The translations under genes and the position numbers were made by a program. DNA of 64,000 bases from a virus, in IMG/VR virus record IMGVR_UViG_3300021373_001770, positions 1 to 64,000 of that record; one strand, given 5' to 3'. The notes under the pieces are model-generated. The model was not told the origin of the DNA and ran no database searches. It was given only the letters and a program-made list of their open reading frames with translations. Shown here piece after piece: positions 57,701-64,000 of the stretch; the stretch's first letter is position 1; each line of letters begins with the position of its first letter.

Positions 57701-58434
57701 CTGTTGAAGGTGATTATGGGCGTGTTGTAGGATTAGATAGTATTCCAGCAGCAACTTTAAATTGGGGATCTAAATTATATGATAGTGGTGAAGGTTATGG
57801 GTGTACAAGCTATGGTTGTGGTATATTAAGACAAGCAGGTGCAACAACTGCAGAAGGGAAACCTTTTCCAATTATATCAGGTAATAGTCAACTTAATGGT
57901 ATGATTGAACGCAATCAAGGAGGTTTAGGAATGCAATTAATGGAACCTGGTTTTACTGATTTATTACCAGGTGATAGAGTTGTATCTAATTATAGTACTT
58001 CAGGTGGATCAGGCGCAGCACATACAATGATATTTACTGGGGATTATGATGAAAATGGCTCTCCAATAATGATGGAAAATTCTGGAGGTAATTGGAAAAC
58101 TGGTGTAGACTATAGACCTTTAAGTGAGATTAAACGTAATCTAGATCTTAGTGATCCTGATTCAGGATTAAGAGTAACAAGATATGTAGGTCAAGCACCT
58201 GAATTACGGACTAAACTAAGAGATTTACAAAAAGAATTAGACAGTAGAAATGTGGCTGATATACCTATTAAAAGTAGACCTATAGCACAGCTTTCAACTT
58301 TACCTATGGGTGTTGATAATTTAAAAGTTATGCAACCACCTACTTTTCAAAAAAGCGGTGGTGAAACAATAAATGTTGATGCTACAATGTTAGCTAAATT
58401 AATTGCAGCAGGAGCTGATATAGAAATGTTATAA
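54754..58434 (+). CDS. Large virion protein with C-terminal CHAP/NlpC-like cysteine peptidase
   Basis: 1226 aa. The N-terminal 130 residues are Gln/Glu-rich and helical. About 145-190 contain KFTKWAKARGMTVKEAYAKV and MANFARNAAGWKKGQ, a motif seen in related large virion proteins. The long centre is low-complexity to structured with no clear fold. Residues about 1005-1130 are a cysteine peptidase: GYGCTSYGCGILRQAG (Cys near 1016), DLLPGDRVVSNYS, AAHTMIFTGDY (His near 1090) and MMENSGG (Asn/Asp near 1109). This is the C-H-N layout of CHAP/NlpC/P60 enzymes that cut cell-wall peptides. It probably opens the wall during DNA entry and may be ejected. Confidence 0.72.
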   Translation: MDLNKISLKQQGGDAMIPNEPGMRNEPKVDPAIQQITEFFAQAIESGQRPEDVVISLMDKQVDQETIIQVLTGIGYEQNDLEVLFQNIQERTNPAPPTDQQINQNPEQLARQQKIQEGQEGLNVNIDPIEMAKSGIEIKPENRGKFTKWAKARGMTVKEAYAKVLKNKDRYPASVVKMANFARNAAGWKKGQEGIEIPSEALPVQDPSALQRMQIKLRDLIKGNERGEASSITPETLFYGTEAMGGIPEGYVVNPFQTMEFRDVNQNGIEDREEGLYIKRDLIREEDLPKSRGLKKGGEFKPHLMYDPKTGKAYEAKVPADHERMAKMGYLHKDEMQGGKAQMGFEMSDLADFLKSVEGDDLSQYKQNYQNSFMAEGYKPSQEEFDRMDQSTKQMYAESFPGHYKISADTPTALDLYKLRYQNSFMMPTQTDGPQYKYGGPKGEEAYLARRDAAIKASMDKAYTGKELNDAIQKYAKRDNIYITGKEGNVIYDGRSNESPAANGVVTNPFYVNPLIFSSGKSFQPGRLVNDIADLYMGVIGTEDSPGIIGYGGAEANYLQNQKDKYENATFEYKADDSPENIEAIKAYMKQYALENPNVEDAIANLPNIKTSERKVDKALNSFTDWFKNAGQNVKQGGQETYDAIIDMIQGTKGTSTKTPGIIPDGQFGNGEFGDFDVMTEDNPYGLPNWMFDSNVDPGQTNYMEDTRIVADAQLAKKFPGLGDTPLEEEQNKQRENQQKDAQLTADELFKKIEPGTMDIDTNEGFFEKAERFGNSTALRLADQLADSTVKIVSNITDFQADEAVDDARVDFYNTRGADFVAPVVTDALFKRGKGPDINSGIFGSEGDATTGLYITKKGGEPSNAGFQALPDYVQDKIMKRQNGGEEIYNNPFGDLRSFTDDLNQYQDGNGEMTRDELMSQIMDLRSQVEQEDSRIQNFQSNIDKLYRGFLTSKEVDDEELRKAQLAEILGADSSINPALFNTVEGDYGRVVGLDSIPAATLNWGSKLYDSGEGYGCTSYGCGILRQAGATTAEGKPFPIISGNSQLNGMIERNQGGLGMQLMEPGFTDLLPGDRVVSNYSTSGGSGAAHTMIFTGDYDENGSPIMMENSGGNWKTGVDYRPLSEIKRNLDLSDPDSGLRVTRYVGQAPELRTKLRDLQKELDSRNVADIPIKSRPIAQLSTLPMGVDNLKVMQPPTFQKSGGETINVDATMLAKLIAAGADIEML

Positions 58435-58436
58435 TT

Positions 58437-61280
58437 ATGGCAAAAATTAAAATAAATAAATTACCAAAAGGATTTAAACTTGTTGATGGTAAAGTTGTAG
58501 AAGAAAAAGTCATGCGAAATGGTGGAGACATTTATTCTACAGGTGATCAAGCTGATTATGGTTTAGTTACAACACCTCAAGAGTATTATGGACAAACAAT
58601 GTTTAATAATACAGATGACCAATCCACAAGATATAGTTTATCTGGAGTACCACGTGAAGATGCAAACATTGAAGCAGAAGGTGGTGAGACAGTTCTTACT
58701 GATTTAAATGATGATGGTAATTTTGGTTTATATAGTATTACTGGTCCAAGACATTCACAAGGCGGTGTGCCGATGTTTTTACCAGAACAATCTTTTATTT
58801 TTTCAGATACACCTAAATTAAAATTTACAAAAGATGAGATGTCAGAATTTGGAATGGGTGGTTCTAAGAAAACACCCGCTAAAATTTCTAAGAATTTTGG
58901 TTTAAATAATTATTATGCTGAATTAGACTCACAATATGCTGATGAAATATCAGCTGTTAGTGCAGAACTTATGTTAAAAAAGAACATGGAAGACCTTTCA
59001 AAATTAGCTTACATGCAAGAAGCAAAAAAGAATTTTGAAGATGGTGTACCATTAGCAGCACATCCATTTTTATTATCTGAAAATATTGATCCATTACAGT
59101 TTACAGCTCAAGTAGAAGATATATCACAGCAACAAGCAAGACAAAATGCTATTGCTCAATTATCTCCAGGTCAACAAGAACAACTATTTTTAGTTCAACA
59201 AATGTTGCAACAACAACAAAATCAAGTTAATGCAGCTCAGGCTCCTGATCCTTCACAATTTGCAAACCAAATGCAAATGGCTAATGCAGATAACGATATG
59301 TTAAGCATGGCTGAATATGGTTATGAAATGAGAGAGTTTTTAGATAAAGCTCAAAGAGGTACTGAAATTGTATATAATAGAATGGAGGATGGAGACTATG
59401 GTATACCTAGAAAGGCTGAAGCAACTGAAGGTATGTATTATGTAAATGCTATACCGGGCAATGAAGATTTTGGTAAGGGTTATATATTTAAAGATGGTGA
59501 TTATGTACATGTTGAAACAGTTGCATTTGATGAAGACTTTAATATAATAAATAGAGTACCTGCTGAAGAAACTGTTACTGATACTGAATCTATTGACATT
59601 ATTGGTTCAGGAAATACTGAAGTTGTAGAAACAGAAGAAGAAACTACAAATACTAATTCAGAATTTAATCCTTTCCCAATAGGATCTGAAAACTATATAG
59701 AAATTGAAAATCTTAAAAAAGAAGGTTATACATTTTCTATTGTAAAAGATGGACCTGAAAAAGGAAAACTTAGAGCATATAGACCAAGAAAGTCTAGATT
59801 TGATGCGCAGGGTGACAGAGAAATAGCTCAATATGAAACAACAGGTAGTGGAGGTAATATAAATGTATATGATGACAATGTAAGTTCACAAGGGGATGTA
59901 TTAAGAAATTCTTCTATAGCAAATGAAAGATATGGTAGATTAGCTGGTGTAAGACCTGAGACACAAGGTTTTGCTGGTGGTGATTTTGCATTTGGTACTA
60001 AAGAAATTGAATCACAAGAATCACAAGAAGCATTTGAAAGAATGTGGAGTGATGTTTTAGATGATATAGAAGGTTGGGATTATAGAAGACCAGCATTTAA
60101 AAATGAAGAAGATAAACAAAAGTATTTAAGAACAAAAGACAAGAGTCTTTTTGATCCTGAGTGGTTAGCACAATGGAAACAATTTCAAATAAAATCTGAA
60201 GAATTAAGAAAAGCAGATGCTGAAAGATTAGATATTCCATATGTACCATATTACAAAAATCCAGGTGATGAAGGATACAGAACAGGAGATGGTCCTGATG
60301 GTATTCCTGGTTTAAATACATATAATACACCAAGGTTTGACGTAGATGTACAAACAGAAGATGAAAGATTTTTTGATTTACCAAAAAAGAAAGAAACAAT
60401 TGAAATACCTGATATAGAAGAAGCAGAAGGACCGGTTAAAAGATATTGGGCACAGGATATGAATAATATGACTGCTCTTGGTCTAATGAAAGATGAGTTG
60501 TTTTTGCCTTGGTCACCTAAGTTAGAAGAACAAAAAATTGATTATGTTTTAGATGATTATACAGGAAGAGTAAATGCAATAATGGGAGCACAGAATGTTA
60601 TGTCTGGAGCTTTAGGGGCATATGGTCCACAGGCTATTGCAAGAAGTAATATTCAAGGTAAGACACTAAATGAAATAGGTAAAGCTATACAAACAACAAA
60701 CACTAATAATGTTAATACAATGAACCGTGTTGCTGCAGCTCAAGCTTCTATGGATAATAGAATTGATGCGGGTAATGTAGGTATAGAAAGACAGCTTTAT
60801 GATGATACACAAGCATCATTACAACAAAAACAAAATTTTGATAATGCAAAAATTGCTAAGGCTAATGAGTTGTGGAATACAGCAATAACAAATGCATCTA
60901 ATACATATAATATAAATACTATGTATGATGAGTATAACATTCGTCCTGATTTTGGTGGAGATGTTTTATTTACTGGTATTGGAAGAAAACCATATAAGGA
61001 TACTTCACAAAATAAACAAGAAGCTTTCTTAGATGCATATACTAAGCTTAGAAAAAATTTACCAGCAGATCAAAAAATAACACCTGAGTTATTAAATATG
61101 TACATGCAATTAGGAAATAATGGTGGTTATACACCTAGTACACAAGGAAAAGCTGCATTACAACAAAGAGGTATAACAGGTTATTCAGGCAGTAATATAC
61201 CCGTTGGAGAAAAAGGAACAGAAATAAAAAATTTACCAAAGGCATTTCCCAATTTTACAGTAGGTAAGATGGGTGTATAA
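58437..61280 (+). CDS. Large virion cargo-type protein
   Basis: 947 aa, following the 1226-aa gene by 2 nt. Residues about 75-130 carry ANIEAEGGETVLTDLNDDGN, then YSITGPRHSQGGVPMFLPEQ and SFIFSDTPKLKFTKDEMSEF, a signature I recall from the large cargo proteins of crAss-like phages. Gln-rich coiled segments (about 240-290, LVQQMLQQQQNQVNAAQAPD) and a structured C-terminal half follow. It probably sits in the tail or muzzle lumen or capsid interior and is released on infection. No catalytic motif is visible. Confidence 0.65.
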   Translation: MAKIKINKLPKGFKLVDGKVVEEKVMRNGGDIYSTGDQADYGLVTTPQEYYGQTMFNNTDDQSTRYSLSGVPREDANIEAEGGETVLTDLNDDGNFGLYSITGPRHSQGGVPMFLPEQSFIFSDTPKLKFTKDEMSEFGMGGSKKTPAKISKNFGLNNYYAELDSQYADEISAVSAELMLKKNMEDLSKLAYMQEAKKNFEDGVPLAAHPFLLSENIDPLQFTAQVEDISQQQARQNAIAQLSPGQQEQLFLVQQMLQQQQNQVNAAQAPDPSQFANQMQMANADNDMLSMAEYGYEMREFLDKAQRGTEIVYNRMEDGDYGIPRKAEATEGMYYVNAIPGNEDFGKGYIFKDGDYVHVETVAFDEDFNIINRVPAEETVTDTESIDIIGSGNTEVVETEEETTNTNSEFNPFPIGSENYIEIENLKKEGYTFSIVKDGPEKGKLRAYRPRKSRFDAQGDREIAQYETTGSGGNINVYDDNVSSQGDVLRNSSIANERYGRLAGVRPETQGFAGGDFAFGTKEIESQESQEAFERMWSDVLDDIEGWDYRRPAFKNEEDKQKYLRTKDKSLFDPEWLAQWKQFQIKSEELRKADAERLDIPYVPYYKNPGDEGYRTGDGPDGIPGLNTYNTPRFDVDVQTEDERFFDLPKKKETIEIPDIEEAEGPVKRYWAQDMNNMTALGLMKDELFLPWSPKLEEQKIDYVLDDYTGRVNAIMGAQNVMSGALGAYGPQAIARSNIQGKTLNEIGKAIQTTNTNNVNTMNRVAAAQASMDNRIDAGNVGIERQLYDDTQASLQQKQNFDNAKIAKANELWNTAITNASNTYNINTMYDEYNIRPDFGGDVLFTGIGRKPYKDTSQNKQEAFLDAYTKLRKNLPADQKITPELLNMYMQLGNNGGYTPSTQGKAALQQRGITGYSGSNIPVGEKGTEIKNLPKAFPNFTVGKMGV

Positions 61281-61288
61281 ACTTAAAC

Positions 61289-61314
61289 AGTTTATGCTCA
61301 ATGCTTTGTAAACT
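61289..61314 (+). terminator. Weak hairpin terminator
   Basis: AGTTTA (61289-61294) pairs with TAAACT (61309-61314), followed by a T/A-rich stretch, 9 nt after the 947-aa gene stop. Confidence 0.4.
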
Positions 61315-61339
61315 TATTAAATTATATTAATTTTGAATT

Positions 61340-64000
61340 ATGGCAACATATATTAAAGGATCAGAATCTTTCTTACCGGATATTAAACCATTTACACCGG
61401 ATTATAAATTTTTGTCTGCTGTTTTGCAAACAAGAACGGATAAGTATGATGCTAACTTTAAAGCAACTAATGATCTATATAATAAAGTTGTTTATGCAGA
61501 TTTATCAAGAGAAGATACAAAAGAAAGAAGAGATCAATACGCAGACTTAATAAGTCCTCAGATAGAAAAAATATCTGGAATGGATTTATCTTTGGCACAA
61601 AATGCTGATGCAGCACGTAGTGTTTTTGCACCATTTTATGATGATGACTTAACTGTAAAAGATATTGTTTTTACATCTCAATATAGAGAAGAAATGGCTT
61701 ATGCGGATAGGTTAGCTGAGAGTTCAAATAAAGAAATGAATGAAAGATATTGGGAAACTGGTAGAAGAGGTTTACAATATAGAATGGATGACTTTATTAA
61801 TGGAACTGCAGATCAAGCACTCCAAGCTAGTTTGCCTAAATACATAGAAGACGCTGATTTATATCAATTAGCTACAGATTATTTAGAATCTATGGAACCA
61901 CCTTTGAGTGTTAAGATAGATCATTATGGAGAAAACGCTGATGGTACAGCAAACACTGATTGGATTATTACTGAAAAAAATGGAAGATTGGTAACTGGTC
62001 AAGCACTACAAGCTGTACAAAATGCATTACTAACTAATCCTAAAGTACAAGCTGCATACCGAGAAGATGCATTTGTAAAAAGTAGAGATTTTGCTTCTCA
62101 AGGTATGCAAGCAGGACAATTTTCTTCTGTAGAACAAGGTCAAAATGCTTGGGCAACTGAACAGATAAATATCATAAATAAACTTAATGATTCAGAAATA
62201 GAAGAAGCATCACAAAAGAATGATCAAGCTCAAAGAGTAAATTTATATTGGCAAGACTATAAAAGCAAAAATGGTATTATACCTGGTTCTGATATGGATG
62301 AAGCAATGAAAGAGCACGAAAGCATTGCAGAAGCTACACAGAAAGCATTAGATGCTAAATTAAATATTAAACGTATAGGTGCAGCTCCTAAAAAAAGTAC
62401 ACAGGGTAATTTAAATAAAGCATACAATATGCTTATGAATTACAATATTGCTAGAGATATGAAAGCAGCTGCTGTAAATTATGGAGCTAGAGACCAAGAA
62501 TACACAATGCGTGTTAATGAGATTGCTTTATTTGAAAAGAAGAAAAAGTGGGATTTAGTAATGGAAAGAACTAGAGCTTCTAATAAAATTGCTTTACAAA
62601 ATCTTAAAAATAAACAAGCTAGAGACTTAGCAATTGAGAAAGGAGAAATAGTTGGTGATTCTGGTGATCCAAATTCATTAAAAAATAAATTAAAAAGAAG
62701 AGGTATAACTTTTAATGACCCTAATACATTTACAGCAAAAACTGATAAAGATGGGGATATTACTAGTAATGTAAATGTACCAGCTATGAATAGCCAAAGG
62801 TTTATTGAACTTGATAATAAAGTTTTTGAGCGTCAAGTAGATGCAATCTTAGATATGAAAAAAACTTTATATCCTGATGGTAATACACCAGCAAGAAATC
62901 AGACTTATAAGTTTGAGTACGAAGGTGCTATAATAGAAGGGACTGTAGAATCAATAAAGAAAAAGTTATTAGAAACAGTAAAAACTGAAGGAGATGAAGG
63001 TGGGCCTACTGAATATGTTAATAGAGGTCTTGTAGCTTCTTTGTATGAAAAAGAAAGTGAATTATTTTTAAACAACCCCGAAGTAACAAAAAATATCAAT
63101 CCTAATGCAACTGCTGATCCTAATATACGTGGTCAATATGATGATCTTTATGATAGAATAGCGGGGCCTAACAATAGCATTAATACTCAAATTGCTGGTT
63201 TACAAGCTGCTTATGATAAAGTAAATGAATTAACTTTTAATGCTGGAGAACTTACTTATAAAGCATTACATGATAAAGGTAATAATTATGCTGGTGGATA
63301 CAGCAAAGATGCATCAGATTTACAAAAGGCAGGATGGCCATCAATTTTTGATGAGAATGGTGTATTGTTAAATAAAGATGAATATAGAAAACTAGTTGTA
63401 GCTGGCATTGAGAAAGGTGAGATAACAAACCCAAATATATCTGGCTGGGATAGTGGTACTAACAACAAAGATTATAAAGCATTCCGTACTTATAGCAGAA
63501 GTGAAATGGATAATTTATATGGTTATGATCGTAATAATGCTTATGCTCAAGAAGTAAGAAAAAAGAATAGGTATTTGATAAATGGTGTTAATGAAGTACA
63601 AATGGCGGCTGTTAACAATGATTTAAATACTTATTATGACCTGCAGTACAATGCATTAAATAATGCTTTAACAGGTAAAAAAGGAGACATACCAACAGCA
63701 TCTTTAAATACTGTGTTAGAAGGTGGTGCTTATAATGTTGGAGATTTAATGATGAATCCAAGTTATAAATATTCTGTTAATCCATTAACTCCTAATATTG
63801 AAGCTGAAACAGAAGTTGGTAACTTTTTGGATCAAATGGATCATTTAAATACTACAGGTAAAGGTTATGGTATTGTAGCAGGTGATATAGACGGATTAGA
63901 TTCTGATGAATTATTATCTCAACAAGCTGTTGCACAAAAAGTGCATAATTTATATATGGAAGATTTACAAAGTTGGTACAATAATCCAAAAAGATCTAAT
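61340..64000 (+). CDS. Large virion protein (partial, runs off right edge)
   Basis: 887 codons are open to the window end with no stop. It starts MATYIKGSESFLPDIKPFTP and continues DYKFLSAVLQTRTDKYDANF, then VVYADLSREDTKERRDQYAD and ISGMDLSLAQNADAARSVFA, a helix-rich sequence I associate with the large cargo or ejection proteins of crAss-like and related phages. The rest is helical with charged repeats and no catalytic motif in the visible part. A virion RNA polymerase would be expected further right but is not visible here. The ATG lies after a weak terminator. Confidence 0.75.
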   Translation, partial: MATYIKGSESFLPDIKPFTPDYKFLSAVLQTRTDKYDANFKATNDLYNKVVYADLSREDTKERRDQYADLISPQIEKISGMDLSLAQNADAARSVFAPFYDDDLTVKDIVFTSQYREEMAYADRLAESSNKEMNERYWETGRRGLQYRMDDFINGTADQALQASLPKYIEDADLYQLATDYLESMEPPLSVKIDHYGENADGTANTDWIITEKNGRLVTGQALQAVQNALLTNPKVQAAYREDAFVKSRDFASQGMQAGQFSSVEQGQNAWATEQINIINKLNDSEIEEASQKNDQAQRVNLYWQDYKSKNGIIPGSDMDEAMKEHESIAEATQKALDAKLNIKRIGAAPKKSTQGNLNKAYNMLMNYNIARDMKAAAVNYGARDQEYTMRVNEIALFEKKKKWDLVMERTRASNKIALQNLKNKQARDLAIEKGEIVGDSGDPNSLKNKLKRRGITFNDPNTFTAKTDKDGDITSNVNVPAMNSQRFIELDNKVFERQVDAILDMKKTLYPDGNTPARNQTYKFEYEGAIIEGTVESIKKKLLETVKTEGDEGGPTEYVNRGLVASLYEKESELFLNNPEVTKNINPNATADPNIRGQYDDLYDRIAGPNNSINTQIAGLQAAYDKVNELTFNAGELTYKALHDKGNNYAGGYSKDASDLQKAGWPSIFDENGVLLNKDEYRKLVVAGIEKGEITNPNISGWDSGTNNKDYKAFRTYSRSEMDNLYGYDRNNAYAQEVRKKNRYLINGVNEVQMAAVNNDLNTYYDLQYNALNNALTGKKGDIPTASLNTVLEGGAYNVGDLMMNPSYKYSVNPLTPNIEAETEVGNFLDQMDHLNTTGKGYGIVAGDIDGLDSDELLSQQAVAQKVHNLYMEDLQSWYNNPKRSN

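Noticed and set aside
60097-60399. Leftward 100-codon hydrophobic frame
   Set aside because: It is antisense to the 947-aa virion gene. The Leu/His/Tyr bias arises from reverse reading of Lys/Asp/Glu codons.
1-64000. Integrase, transposase, insertion sequence or CRISPR array
   Set aside because: No recombinase or transposase motifs, no paired IS-type inverted repeats around a gene, and no regularly spaced direct repeats were seen.
1-64000. Contractile tail (sheath, baseplate) genes
   Set aside because: No sheath or tail tape-measure protein was recognised. The ring and muzzle proteins fit a short-tailed crAss-like virion. The 493-aa protein at 29666 was considered as a sheath but has no sheath motifs I can identify.

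Overview
This 64 kb window is part of the genome of a tailed phage. The gene set and order match crAss-like phages (order Crassvirales), which infect Bacteroidota. The DNA is AT-rich and codons are mostly A/T-ending. Several promoters fit the Bacteroidota -7 element TAnnTTTG, and Shine-Dalgarno sequences are rare. From 12.6 kb onward the order is lysis enzyme, IHF-like protein, nuclease, large terminase, portal, scaffold-like protein, major capsid protein, ring protein, fibres, further ring proteins, a giant muzzle protein and several very large cargo-type proteins. That is the crAss-like virion block. Family assignments come from sequence patterns recognised by eye, not from a database search. 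Both window ends cut genes (DnaB-like helicase at the left, a large virion protein at the right), so the polymerase, primase and any virion RNA polymerase probably lie outside.

Left arm (1-12.4 kb) is transcribed leftward, apart from one isolated rightward gene at 2.3 kb. It holds a DnaB-like helicase, a stand-alone DnaA domain IV-like protein, uracil-DNA glycosylase, an SF2 helicase, an HNH protein, an SSB-like protein, an HTH protein, three adjacent tRNA genes (Met/Ile2-CAT, Leu-TAA, Arg-TCT) and a run of tiny overlapping genes. At 8.5-11.3 kb is an envelope-directed cassette: a secreted DUF4846-like protein, a membrane protein and two lipoproteins, flanked on both sides by strongly structured noncoding DNA. 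At 11.3-12.4 kb are three small genes, each with its own terminator. Two of them are paralogues with unusually G/C-rich codons.

The switch to rightward transcription lies at 12405-12648, a G-tract-rich intergenic region.

Right arm (12.6-64 kb) is transcribed rightward. It begins with small basic proteins, a possible spanin and an amidase. The packaging and capsid genes (17.7-31 kb) follow, including a phage GroES directly before terminase. Then come fibres (32-40 kb), Cys-rich and VWA-bearing virion proteins (40.7-43.5 kb), a calcineurin-like phosphoesterase, ring proteins, the muzzle and cargo proteins. Strong intrinsic terminators divide the arm into units.

The most unusual features are a von Willebrand A module flanked by EGF-like Cys segments inserted in the muzzle protein, a second VWA module in a 736-residue neighbour, two structured noncoding regions that share a stem sequence around the envelope cassette, and the three individually terminated small-gene units beside the divergent control region.
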